Shown here: in pieces, positions 19,048 through 27,551 of the stretch
Layout: each line of letters opens with the position of its first letter
Position numbering within the stretch: the first letter of the stretch is position 1
DNA from: Aliishimia ponticola
GTDB taxonomy: Bacteria; Pseudomonadota; Alphaproteobacteria; Rhodobacterales; Rhodobacteraceae
Length of the DNA stretch: 64,000 nucleotides
Assembly: GCF_004803475.1 (NCBI RefSeq)
Contig: NZ_SRKY01000001.1
Location: 496,001 to 560,000, forward strand
Reading direction: 5' to 3'
Made by a program: the position numbers and the translations under genes
Notes under the pieces: model-generated
The model's input: the letters and a program-made list of their open reading frames with translations, nothing else
What the model was told of the DNA's origin: nothing
The model's database searches: none

Positions 19048-19482
19048 ATGAAAAACCTTCTTCTTGCCGCTTCGGCCGCGCTTGCATTGACCGGTGCTGC
19101 GTCCGCAGAAAGCCTGCCCAAATTGGTGACGGTGGTCACCTCGCCAGAGCCGCAAACGCAGCTTATGGCGATGGTGCTGACCATGCAGGCGGCGCAGCAG
19201 GGCGCTGACACCCATATCCTTCTGTGCGGCGGCGCGGGCGATCTGGCGTTGAAGGACGCGCCCGCCGCCGCCACCGCTGGCCAGCCGCCCAAGGATATGA
19301 GCCCGCAAGGCCTGATGCAGATGATCCAAAGCAAGGCTGGCGCGACGGTCGAGGTCTGCGCGATCTACTTGCCGGGCAAGGGCGCGGATGCCTCTGTACT
19401 GCTGGAGGGGATCGGCGTTGCCAAACCCGGCGAGATGGCCGCACGGCTGATGGATGCCGACACGCGCGTTCTGGACTTCTAA
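19048..19482 (+). CDS. Periplasmic DsrE-like protein
   Basis: A 144-residue protein with a clear Sec signal peptide (MKNLLLAASAALALTGAASA, cleavage near residue 20). The mature part looks like a DsrE/DsrF-fold: LVTVVTSPEPQTQ, then THILLCGGAGDLALK with a cysteine, and VEVCAIYLPGKG with a second cysteine, the positions where DsrE-family sulfur carriers place theirs. A role in binding sulfane sulfur made by the SQR-like protein is inferred. GAAAGGAAA precedes the ATG. It ends the run and is followed by a strong hairpin. Confidence 0.78.
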   Translation: MKNLLLAASAALALTGAASAESLPKLVTVVTSPEPQTQLMAMVLTMQAAQQGADTHILLCGGAGDLALKDAPAAATAGQPPKDMSPQGLMQMIQSKAGATVEVCAIYLPGKGADASVLLEGIGVAKPGEMAARLMDADTRVLDF

Positions 19483-19494
19483 GATCCCCACGAC

Positions 19495-19521
19495 CCCGGC
19501 CACACCGATCCTGTGGCCGGG
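19495..19521 (+). terminator. Hairpin after the cyd/sulfur gene run
   Basis: CCCGGCCACA (19495-19504) pairs perfectly with TGTGGCCGGG (19512-19521) around a 7-base loop, 12 bases after the DsrE-like stop codon. No U-tract follows, so it could be a weak intrinsic terminator or an RNA-stabilising 3' end. Confidence 0.6.
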
Positions 19522-20065
19522 CACCGCCCATGTGGCGGGGCCATAAAGGCTGCGCGCTGCGCCACGGGTTCGCGGGATGCGTCGGGAATCGCATGCCCGG
19601 CGAAGGGGGGCGTTGAATGCGCGCAACCCCCTCAAGGCACTATTTTTTATCGCCCAATTTGGCACCTGGCGAGCACGGCAAATCCGCACAGAAATATCTC
19701 GCGCCGCCGCACGGAAAGAGGCGGTCTGCATCCCTTCGTGGACCGAAATGGACGGTTTGTAGGGTGAAATGCGCCTAAATACTGGGCATATCCAGTCAAG
19801 AACGCTCAGATAATCGGCAAGCTCGCCGGTTTGCCCGATTTTCCATCACGCCGGAATTGCGCAACATCAAGCGACCTCGTCACGGTACAGATGCCTGACG
19901 CGACAACCATTGGTTGGAGGGAACGGCGTGCGGTTCCAAACGGGCGTGAGACCCGGCCAAATTCCGCACCAGACTCAACAGAGAAAAGCTGCAGGACGCA
20001 TGGCTTGGTATCGTGAAAGATCGCGGGCCGTACTGTTCTGCGCGCCCAACGGGAGAAACCACATA
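19522..20065. other. 544-bp intergenic region before urtA
   Basis: No convincing gene is seen on either strand; the short frames here have no ribosome site and no recognisable composition. It should hold the urtA promoter. I looked for a clear sigma-54 element, NtrC dyad or guanidine riboswitch and found none that I would defend. A hairpin lies at 19812-19840. The GGGAG ribosome site of urtA lies about 10 bases before its ATG. Confidence 0.6.
19812..19840 (+). terminator. Hairpin with short T run upstream of urtA
   Basis: AATCGGCAA (19812-19820) pairs with TTG and CCGATT (19831-19840) with one bulged C, and is followed by two more Ts. It might be a late terminator of the preceding run, 330 bp after its last gene, or part of a urtA leader; position alone does not decide. 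Confidence 0.3.
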
Positions 20066-21349
20066 ATGACACTCGTTCGTAACACCCTTCTTGCGGCCAC
20101 GGCCACTGCCGCGCTGACCAGCGCCGCGCAAGCCGCCGATTGCCCGATCAAGGTCGGTGTGCTGCATTCGCTGTCCGGCACGATGGCGATTTCGGAAACC
20201 ACGCTGAAAGACACCATGCTGATGCTGGTGGAAGAGCAAAACAAGAAAGGCGGCGTGCTGGGCTGCGAGCTGGAAGCCGTCGTTGTCGACCCGGCCTCCG
20301 ACTGGCCGCTTTTCGCGGAAAAAGCGCGCGAACTTCTGACCGTTCACGAAGTCGACGTGATGTTCGGCAACTGGACCTCCGTGTCGCGCAAATCGGTGCT
20401 GCCGGTGATCGAGGAACTCAACGGTCTGCTGTTCTATCCGGTGCAGTATGAGGGCGAAGAAAGCTCGCGCAACGTGTTCTATACCGGCGCGGCCCCGAAC
20501 CAGCAGGCGATCCCGGCGGTCGATTACTTCCTTGATGAACTGGGCGTCGAGAAATTCGCGCTTCTGGGCACCGACTACGTCTATCCGCGCACGACCAACA
20601 ACATCCTGGAAAGCTACCTGCAGGATAAAGGCATCGCGGCGGAAGACATCTTCGTGAACTACACGCCTTTCGGCCACTCTGACTGGTCCACAATCGTAGG
20701 TGACGTGGTCGAACTCGCAGCCGATGGCAGCCAGGTTGGCGTGATCTCCACCATCAACGGCGACGCGAATGTCGGCTTCTACAAGGAACTGGCCGCAGCG
20801 GGCGTATCCGCCGATGACATCCCGGTCGTCGCCTTTTCGGTTGGCGAAGAAGAGCTATCCGGTCTCGACACCTCCAACCTTGTTGGGCACCTCGCGGCTT
20901 GGAACTACTTCATGACGGCGGAATCCCCTGAAAACGAAGCGTTCATCGAAGCATGGCACGCCTTCATCGGCGACGAAGCACGCGTGACGAACGACCCGAT
21001 GGAAGCGCATTACATCGGCTTCAACATGTGGGTGAACGCGGTGACACAGGCCGAAACCACGGATGTGGACGCGGTGCGCGAAGCGATGTGGGGCCAGGAA
21101 TTCCCTAACCTGACCGGCGGCACCGCCGTGATGGGCACGAACCACCACCTCGCCAAACCGGTTCTGATCGGTGAAATCCGCGCAGACGGTCAGTTCGACA
21201 TCATCTCCAGCACCGAGCCGGTGCCGGGCGATGCATGGACCGACTTCCTGCCGGAATCCGCTGTTCTGGTCTCTGACTGGAAAGACCTTGGCTGCGGTAT
21301 GTACAACACCGAAACCAAGACCTGCGTACAGATGACGTCCAACTACTGA
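20066..21349 (+). CDS. urtA: Urea ABC transporter substrate-binding protein
   Basis: A 427-residue periplasmic binding protein with a Sec signal peptide (cleaved after AAQAA, near residue 23). The mature part starts DCPIKVGVLHSLSGTMAISE, the pattern of UrtA proteins, and continues with the YPVQYEGEESSRNVFYTGA block typical of urea or amide binders. Spaced cysteines near both ends could form disulfides. It captures urea for the UrtBCDE transporter. It lies 67 bp before urtB. The purine pathway encoded at 5-9.6 kb produces urea, giving a metabolic link. Confidence 0.95.
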   Translation: MTLVRNTLLAATATAALTSAAQAADCPIKVGVLHSLSGTMAISETTLKDTMLMLVEEQNKKGGVLGCELEAVVVDPASDWPLFAEKARELLTVHEVDVMFGNWTSVSRKSVLPVIEELNGLLFYPVQYEGEESSRNVFYTGAAPNQQAIPAVDYFLDELGVEKFALLGTDYVYPRTTNNILESYLQDKGIAAEDIFVNYTPFGHSDWSTIVGDVVELAADGSQVGVISTINGDANVGFYKELAAAGVSADDIPVVAFSVGEEELSGLDTSNLVGHLAAWNYFMTAESPENEAFIEAWHAFIGDEARVTNDPMEAHYIGFNMWVNAVTQAETTDVDAVREAMWGQEFPNLTGGTAVMGTNHHLAKPVLIGEIRADGQFDIISSTEPVPGDAWTDFLPESAVLVSDWKDLGCGMYNTETKTCVQMTSNY

Positions 21350-21416
21350 TCGGACGCATAAAGACGGGCGCGCTGCGGCAGTCGCGGCGCGCCCAACTCT
21401 TCCATCGGGACAATCC

Positions 21417-23348
21417 ATGAGACTTCTCTGCCTTCTCGCGCTTTGCGTGCTTCTGCCTGTGGCCGTTGCTGCACAAGACGTTCAGTCCATCCTGCAAAAC
21501 CACGCGCAGATCGTCGCCAAGCCGTCGCGCAAGACAGTAAGCACGGTGATCGACGCGCTGGTGGCCTCGGGCCTGCCGCAAGTGCCGGAATTTCTTGAAC
21601 GCTATCAGGCGCGTGACGTGTTCCAGCATGAGGACGGGCGCTTTGTCTATGCGGATAGCGCCGGTGACGGATACAGGCTGCGCGACATCGATACCGGCGC
21701 AGAGATGGGCACAGCCCCCAAGGACGCGCTGACGCAGATCAAGCCAAATGGCGGTGTGCGGCGCGTGCTGGCCGGGGCGCTCGTCGTGTTCCAATTGTCT
21801 GCGCCCGAAATCGAACGGCGGCGGACCGCGCTGGATGCCATCGCGCGCAAACCATCGGCAGACCATCTGGAGCCGCTGCGCGCCACCATCGACACCGAAA
21901 CCGATCCCGCCCTGAAGGCACGCAAGCAGCGCCTCGTTAATTCGCTGACCGCGCAATATGGCGCGGATACGGGCGAGCGCATTGCCGCAATCGAAGGGCT
22001 GGCGCAGGATGTGTCCGTCGAAAGCCGCGCGGTGCTTAGCCGGATCGTGCAAACCACGGCGGGGATCGCGCCTGAATTGCCGGACGCCAATATCGCCCGC
22101 GTGTTTGAGCCGGGACAGGACATGACCGCCGAGGCCGCTTATCTGCAACTGGTCGATGCGGGGCTGGCCCCGGCGGCGCTGACATCCGATGACATCCGCA
22201 ACACGCTGGCCGCCAATATCGATGGCGGCACCGTGGCGGGCGTTCCCGTGGCGCGGCTTAGCGATCCGTCCGCGCGGGCGCAGGCCTATGACGCGCTGGC
22301 CGCCAGCGGTGACGCCCCGCCGCGCATCACCGAGGCCGACAAGACGCAGGCGATTGCCGCGTACCGTTTCTTTGAAACCTATGACGAGCCGAACCCGGAA
22401 GTCACCGCCGCCGCCGAAACCGCGCTGGCACAGGTGCAGACCCGCGTTGCCGTGGGGCAAACCATCGACCTGACGCTGGATGCGCTGTCACTGGCATCCA
22501 TTTACTTTCTTGCCGCCATCGGTCTGGCCGTCACGTTCGGCGTGATGGGGGTCATCAACATGGCCCATGGCGAATTCATCATGCTGGGGGCGTATACCGG
22601 CTATGTCGTGCAGCTTTTCGTGCCGGACTACACGCTGTCGCTGGTGATCGCGCTGCCCTTGGCCTTTGCGGTGGCCTTTGGCGCCGGTGTCGCGATGGAG
22701 CGTCTGGTGATCCGATGGCTGTATCATCGCCCGCTGGAAACCTTGCTGGCGACCTTCGGGATTTCCATTGCATTGCAACAGCTTGCCAAGACGATCTTCG
22801 GTACGCAGGCGCGGCCGCTGACGGCACCGGGCTGGCTGGACGGTGCGCTGGTCATCAACGAGGTGATCCAGATCAGCTATATTCGGATCGCCATCTTCGT
22901 GCTGGCGCTGATCTTCCTTGCGCTGCTGCTGTTCATCTTCAAACGCACCCGGCTGGGGCTGGAAGTGCGGGCGGTGACGCAGAACCCGAAAATGGCGGCC
23001 TCCATGGGCATCAATCCCGACCGCATCAATATGCTGACCTTCGGGCTTGGCTCCGGCATTGCCGGGATCGCCGGCGTCGCGATCGGGCTTTACGCGCAGG
23101 TTACGTCCGAAATGGGCGCGAATTACATCGTGCAAAGCTTCATGACCGTTGTTGTCGGCGGTGTCGGCAATGTCTGGGGCACCTTGGCGGGGGCGTCGAT
23201 GATTGGCGGGCTGCAAAAGGGGATCGAATGGTTCAACCCCTCCAACACGCTGGCGGCGCAGACCTACATGATCATCTTCATCATCATCTTCATCCAGTTC
23301 CGGCCGCGCGGGATCATCGCGCTGAAGGGCCGGGCGGCAGGGGATTGA
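21417..23348 (+). CDS. urtB: Urea ABC transporter permease UrtB
   Basis: A 643-residue protein. Residues 1-20 are a signal peptide, about 21-345 a soluble helical extension usual for UrtB, and from about 350 a LivH-type permease with eight or so helices (FGVMGVINMAHGEFIMLGAY; FGLGSGIAGIAGVAIGL; VVVGGVGNVWGT). It forms half of the membrane channel for urea. Its stop is 4 bp before the urtC start. Confidence 0.94.
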   Translation: MRLLCLLALCVLLPVAVAAQDVQSILQNHAQIVAKPSRKTVSTVIDALVASGLPQVPEFLERYQARDVFQHEDGRFVYADSAGDGYRLRDIDTGAEMGTAPKDALTQIKPNGGVRRVLAGALVVFQLSAPEIERRRTALDAIARKPSADHLEPLRATIDTETDPALKARKQRLVNSLTAQYGADTGERIAAIEGLAQDVSVESRAVLSRIVQTTAGIAPELPDANIARVFEPGQDMTAEAAYLQLVDAGLAPAALTSDDIRNTLAANIDGGTVAGVPVARLSDPSARAQAYDALAASGDAPPRITEADKTQAIAAYRFFETYDEPNPEVTAAAETALAQVQTRVAVGQTIDLTLDALSLASIYFLAAIGLAVTFGVMGVINMAHGEFIMLGAYTGYVVQLFVPDYTLSLVIALPLAFAVAFGAGVAMERLVIRWLYHRPLETLLATFGISIALQQLAKTIFGTQARPLTAPGWLDGALVINEVIQISYIRIAIFVLALIFLALLLFIFKRTRLGLEVRAVTQNPKMAASMGINPDRINMLTFGLGSGIAGIAGVAIGLYAQVTSEMGANYIVQSFMTVVVGGVGNVWGTLAGASMIGGLQKGIEWFNPSNTLAAQTYMIIFIIIFIQFRPRGIIALKGRAAGD

Positions 23349-23352
23349 GACC

Positions 23353-24582
23353 ATGAATCGCAGTTTCTTCGCCCAATCGCCTTCCGTTCTGGTGTTCCTT
23401 GGCTGCCTTGGCCTCGCAACACTCTTTGTTACCGTCCTGTCAGAGGCGTTCGGCATCGGCGTCCTGTCGACCTCTTTCATCAAAACGCTGGGCAAGACGC
23501 TGTGCCTGTGCCTGATCGCCGTGGCGATGGATCTGGTGTGGGGTTATGCGGGTATCCTGAGCCTTGGCCACTTCGCCTTTTTCGGTCTTGGGGGCTACAT
23601 GATCGGCATGTGGCTGATGTATGAGCGCACCCGCGAGATCGTCGAAAGCTCCATGAGCGATGCGGTCATTCCGCCCACGCCGCAAGAGATCAGCGACGCC
23701 ATCGGCAACCAGATCTTCGGCGTTGTCGGCTCTAGCGAGTTTCCGCTGATCTGGACCTTTGCGGACAGCCTGACGATCCAACTGTTCCTCGTCGTCGCCA
23801 TTCCGGGTGTGCTTGCGGGGCTGTTCGGTTGGCTGGCCTTCCGCAGCCGTGTCACCGGGGTGTACCTGTCGATCCTGACGCAGGCGATGACCCTCGCGCT
23901 GTCGCTCTATCTGTTCCAGAACGAGAGCGGGCTGCGCGGCAATAACGGCCTGTCCGGGCTGCAAAACCTGCCGGGGGTCGAAGCCGGGCAAGACGTCGTG
24001 TCCATGTGGTTTTTCTGGGCCTCGGCGCTGGCACTCGGGCTTGGTTATCTGCTGGCGGCGCGGGTGATCTCCGGCAAGTTCGGCAGCGTCATTCGGGGCA
24101 TCCGCGACAATGAACAGCGTGTGCGCTTCCTTGGCTATGCGGTCGAAAGCTACAAGCTGGTGATCTTCGCGGGCACCGCCATGATCGCCGGCATCGCCGG
24201 GGCGCTGTACTATCCGCAGGCGGGCATCGTGAACCCGGCAGAGATCGCGCCCATCGCGTCGATCTACCTTGCGGTCTGGGTCGCGATCGGCGGGCGCGGG
24301 CGGCTTTACGGCGCGGTGCTGGGGGCGATCTTCGTCAGCCTCGTGTCCAGTTATTTCACAGGCGGTCAGGCGCCCGACATCAACCTTGGCTTCTATACGA
24401 TCAAATGGGTCGATTGGTGGCTTGTGATGCTGGGGATCAGCTTTGTTCTTGTCACCTTGTTCGCGCCCAAAGGTCTGGGCGGTCTGGTCGACCTGTGGGA
24501 AGACCGCCGCCGCCCGGATCGGCACGGCGCTGACCTTGGGCCCGATGCCGGTGCCCTGCGCGAGAAGGAGGCGGTGGAATGA
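23353..24582 (+). CDS. urtC: Urea ABC transporter permease UrtC
   Basis: A 409-residue LivM-type permease with about ten membrane helices. Diagnostic segments are WGYAGILSLGHFAFFGLGGYMIGMW near residue 60, NNGLSGLQNLPG near 198, and IRDNEQRVRFLGYAVESYK near 250, the cytoplasmic coupling loop. With UrtB it makes the urea pore. The stop overlaps the urtD start (ATGA). Confidence 0.94.
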   Translation: MNRSFFAQSPSVLVFLGCLGLATLFVTVLSEAFGIGVLSTSFIKTLGKTLCLCLIAVAMDLVWGYAGILSLGHFAFFGLGGYMIGMWLMYERTREIVESSMSDAVIPPTPQEISDAIGNQIFGVVGSSEFPLIWTFADSLTIQLFLVVAIPGVLAGLFGWLAFRSRVTGVYLSILTQAMTLALSLYLFQNESGLRGNNGLSGLQNLPGVEAGQDVVSMWFFWASALALGLGYLLAARVISGKFGSVIRGIRDNEQRVRFLGYAVESYKLVIFAGTAMIAGIAGALYYPQAGIVNPAEIAPIASIYLAVWVAIGGRGRLYGAVLGAIFVSLVSSYFTGGQAPDINLGFYTIKWVDWWLVMLGISFVLVTLFAPKGLGGLVDLWEDRRRPDRHGADLGPDAGALREKEAVE

Positions 24583-25319
24583 CGACGCTTCTGGAAGTTT
24601 CGGGCGTTTCAGTCTCGTTCGACGGGTTTCGTGCGATCAACAATCTGTCGTTCCAGATCGGCCCGGCGGAACTGCGCGCCATTATCGGGCCGAACGGAGC
24701 GGGCAAGACGACGTTCATGGACATCATCACCGGCAAGACTCGCCCCGATGAAGGCCGGGTCATTTGGGGGGACCTCAGCCGGTCCTTGCTGTCCATGTCG
24801 GAGGCGCAGATCGCGCAGGCGGGGGTTGGACGAAAATTCCAGAAACCGACCGTCTTCGAAGATCAAAGCGTCGAAGAGAACCTGCTGATGGCATTGAGCA
24901 ATCCGCGCGGGCCGCTGGCCGTTCTGTTCTACAAACCCGCCAAGGCCGATTTGGCGCGGGTGGCGGAACTGGCGGATGAAATCGGCCTGCGCGCGCAGCT
25001 TTTCCGCAAGGCGGGGGAACTCAGCCACGGGCAGAAACAATGGCTCGAAATCGGCATGTTGCTGGCGCAAGATCCAAAGCTTTTGCTGGTCGATGAACCC
25101 GCCGCCGGCATGACCCCGGAAGAGCGTGAGCACACGACCCAGCTTTTGGTAGAGGCCGCCAAGACCCGGGCCGTTGTCGTCGTGGAGCATGATATGGAAT
25201 TCATCCGGCGCTTGGGGTGCCGCGTGACCGTGCTGCACGAAGGGTCGGTTCTGGCCGAAGGCAGCCTTGATCATGTGACGTCCAACCAAGACGTCATCGA
25301 CGTATATCTGGGGCGCTGA
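24579..25319 (+). CDS. urtD: Urea ABC transporter ATPase UrtD
   Basis: A 246-residue LivG-type ATPase with Walker A GPNGAGKTT near residue 38, signature LSHGQKQWLEIGM (His in place of the usual Gly, as in UrtD proteins) and Walker B LLLVDEPAAGMT. It powers urea import together with UrtE. Its start overlaps urtC and its stop lies 2 bp before urtE. Confidence 0.95.
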   Translation: MTTLLEVSGVSVSFDGFRAINNLSFQIGPAELRAIIGPNGAGKTTFMDIITGKTRPDEGRVIWGDLSRSLLSMSEAQIAQAGVGRKFQKPTVFEDQSVEENLLMALSNPRGPLAVLFYKPAKADLARVAELADEIGLRAQLFRKAGELSHGQKQWLEIGMLLAQDPKLLLVDEPAAGMTPEEREHTTQLLVEAAKTRAVVVVEHDMEFIRRLGCRVTVLHEGSVLAEGSLDHVTSNQDVIDVYLGR

Positions 25320-25321
25320 CC

Positions 25322-26017
25322 ATGCTGTCTGTTCGCAATCTCGACCTGCATTACGGTCATTCGCAAATCTTGAACGGTGTGTCGCTGGAGGCCGAGGCGG
25401 GCAAAGTGACCTGCCTCATGGGGACCAATGGCGTCGGAAAAACCAGCCTGATCAAGGCGATTTCGGGCACCCATCCGCGCAGCGCGGGGGACATCATCCT
25501 TGATGGCCAGACCCTTGGCGTCTTGCCGCCGCAAGCGATGGCGCGGCTTGGGGTGGGTTATGTGCCTCAAGGGCGTGAGATCTTTCCGCTTTTGACGGTG
25601 CAGGAAAATCTGGAAACCGGGTTCTCCTGCTTGCCGCGAGCGGAACGGCGCGTGCCCGATGAAATCTTTGACCTGTTTCCGGTTCTCAAGGAAATGAAGG
25701 ATCGGCGCGGCGGTGACCTGTCCGGCGGGCAACAACAGCAACTCGCCATTGGCCGCGCGCTGGTCACACGCCCCAAGCTTTTGCTGTTCGATGAGCCGAC
25801 AGAAGGCATCCAGCCAAACGTCATTCAGCAAATTGGCCGTGTGATCGCGCAATTGCGCGACCGGGGCGATATCGCCATCGTTCTGGTCGAACAGTATTTC
25901 GAATTCGCCTATGAGCTGGCCGACAGTTTCACGATCCTGCGGCGCGGGACGGTGACCTTGTCGGGACGCAAGGGTGACGTGTCGCGTGACGACGTCTTGC
26001 GGGGCGTTTCCGTCTGA
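25322..26017 (+). CDS. urtE: Urea ABC transporter ATPase UrtE
   Basis: A 231-residue LivF-type ATPase with Walker A GTNGVGKTS near residue 37, the UrtE-typical VPQGREIFPLLTV, signature LSGGQQQQLAIGRAL and Walker B LLLFDEPTEGIQPN. It is the last gene of the urtABCDE operon. No urease genes follow inside the window, so urea hydrolysis must be encoded elsewhere. Confidence 0.95.
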   Translation: MLSVRNLDLHYGHSQILNGVSLEAEAGKVTCLMGTNGVGKTSLIKAISGTHPRSAGDIILDGQTLGVLPPQAMARLGVGYVPQGREIFPLLTVQENLETGFSCLPRAERRVPDEIFDLFPVLKEMKDRRGGDLSGGQQQQLAIGRALVTRPKLLLFDEPTEGIQPNVIQQIGRVIAQLRDRGDIAIVLVEQYFEFAYELADSFTILRRGTVTLSGRKGDVSRDDVLRGVSV

Positions 26018-26051
26018 ATCCAATTGAAATCAGTCAATCGGTTGCATTTCT

Positions 26052-26585
26052 GTGAAAGTCGCGTCAAGTGACGCCACGGAAATGGAGGCTGTTATCGGGA
26101 ATTCAAAAAGCAAGCTTGCCGAGCAGATTGCGGCCCTGCCGCTGCGCCGTGATGCGAAGGGCAGGTTGAGCGTTCTAATGGTGACGTCGCGCGAAACGGG
26201 ACGTTGGGTCATGCCCAAAGGTTGGGAAATGGACGGCAAGAAACCGTGGGCGGCGGCCGAAATCGAAGCGCTTGAGGAAGCGGGCGCGGTCGGGCACATC
26301 AGCACGACCGAGATCGGCACCTATCGCTATGTCAAAAAGCTCGACAACGGGAAGGGCGTCCCGTGCCGTGTGACCGTCTATCCGATGGTGGTGGATCGTT
26401 TGAAAACGAACTGGAAAGAGCGGCATCAGAGAAAGCGCAAGTGGTTTTCACCGCCATCTGCGGCCAAGCGTGTCCATGAACCCGAACTGCGTGATTTGCT
26501 TTTGACGCTGGATACGAAAAATCCGGTGAAATCGCTGCCCAAGGAAATCCGCAAGAAGATGAAGAACACTCAATTCGACGAATGA
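26052..26585 (+). CDS. NUDIX hydrolase, diphosphoinositol-phosphohydrolase-like
   Basis: A 177-residue protein with a NUDIX box beginning GWEMDGKKPW and ending EALEEAGA (about residues 58-81). The catalytic Glu cluster is intact, whereas two consensus positions differ (Lys for the first Glu, Ile for the Arg). WVMPKGW before the box is typical of the DIPP-like subgroup. The C-terminus (150-177) is strongly basic (KEIRKKMKNT). The substrate is likely a nucleoside or inositol diphosphate-linked compound but cannot be told from sequence. It follows urtE by 34 bp and may be read through from it. Confidence 0.85.
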   Translation: MKVASSDATEMEAVIGNSKSKLAEQIAALPLRRDAKGRLSVLMVTSRETGRWVMPKGWEMDGKKPWAAAEIEALEEAGAVGHISTTEIGTYRYVKKLDNGKGVPCRVTVYPMVVDRLKTNWKERHQRKRKWFSPPSAAKRVHEPELRDLLLTLDTKNPVKSLPKEIRKKMKNTQFDE

Positions 26586-26766
26586 CAACGCCGGGCAGAT
26601 GCCTTTTGGCGCTGGCGTGGAGCGGGCAGTCTCGGCCTCAAGGGGCTTGCGTTCTGATCTGAATGCGTGTTGCAGATGTTGGTCTTTGGAGCATCATCGC
26701 GTGGGCGCCTTCGGCGGTCTGAAATCCGGCGGTACAGGCGGCCCTCGAGCATAAATATCCCGGCTT

Positions 26767-27168
26767 TCAGAACAAATCCACCACGCCGTGGCCGGATGTT
26801 CGGTTGTGATCCACATGCGGCGCGGACGGCTCTTCGCGGGTCAATCGACGCAAACGCTCCTTGATCTGTTCAAGTTTTGGCGTTTCCACGATGGCCTCGA
26901 CATCCACCGGAACATGCGGATCATGGAAGCCCGCGATTAATTCCGGCGAAGACAGGATCGAAACAAGATCGTGCTGGACCTGCTGAAGAAGGTCCAGGCG
27001 CTGCAGCTCTACCACGGGGAATGTCTCGACCTGCGCGCCTGCTTTCAGCCAGTCCCCCAGTGCATTTTCAAGGTAGGCGGCGTCGTGCGAGCACTCCTCC
27101 AGAGTGCCCGCGATTTCCGACAACATATCCGTAAACGTCGCGCCTTTTTCCGGCGAGGCATCTGTCAT
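26767..27168 (-). CDS. Unknown protein encoded at the end of the chemotaxis operon
   Basis: A 133-residue, mostly helical acidic protein beginning MTDASPEKGATFTDML, with a Leu/Gln-rich central helix (ELQRLDLLQQVQHDL) and no signal peptide or membrane segment. The ATG at 27168 overlaps the cheY stop (ATGA), so it is translationally coupled to cheY and belongs to the operon. The helix-rich pattern and the place after cheY suggest a CheY-binding protein or phosphatase; similarity to CheZ is not evident enough to claim. I do not recognise a family. Confidence 0.75.
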   Translation of the reverse strand: MTDASPEKGATFTDMLSEIAGTLEECSHDAAYLENALGDWLKAGAQVETFPVVELQRLDLLQQVQHDLVSILSSPELIAGFHDPHVPVDVEAIVETPKLEQIKERLRRLTREEPSAPHVDHNRTSGHGVVDLF

Positions 27169-27551
27169 AGCGGGCCGACAACAGCTTCGATACAATTGCG
27201 CAGATCATTCGGTTCAAACGGCTTTTTGAGAAAGTTGTTCATGCCAAGTTTCCGGCCGTAATCAATGATCTGCTGCTCGGCGCGCCCGGTGATCAGGATG
27301 AAACCGACGCCTTTGGTGCGTTCATTCGCGCGCAGGTGTTGTAGCAGATGCAGGCCATCCATGCTGGGCATGTTGTAATCCGAGATGACCATATGGACCG
27401 GTGCGCGCGCCAAAATTTCCAACGCATCGGAACCGTTATCGGCCGTCGAGACGTTGCGAATACCGAACCCTTCCAGGGCTTGGGTGATAAGACCGCGGCT
27501 GGTCGACATATCGTCGACAACCATGATGCGAAGTTGATCTCGTAGGGCCAT
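27165..27551 (-). CDS. cheY: CheY-type single-domain response regulator (distal copy)
   Basis: A 128-residue receiver domain with acidic pair VVDD (13-14), phosphorylation site Asp58 in VISDYNMP, the Thr of LITGRAE and Lys in KKPF, so a complete phospho-acceptor site. It lacks any output domain and should bind the flagellar switch or act as a phosphate sink. It begins directly after the cheR stop (TGAATG) and overlaps the next gene. It is distinct from the proximal CheY at 31126-31491. Confidence 0.93.
   Translation of the reverse strand: MALRDQLRIMVVDDMSTSRGLITQALEGFGIRNVSTADNGSDALEILARAPVHMVISDYNMPSMDGLHLLQHLRANERTKGVGFILITGRAEQQIIDYGRKLGMNNFLKKPFEPNDLRNCIEAVVGPL

Noticed and set aside
19522-20065. 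Guanidine riboswitch, NtrC or sigma-54 site before urtA
   Set aside because: Fragments resembling GGGAGA and TGGCAC words exist but the full consensus spacing and pairing are not met.
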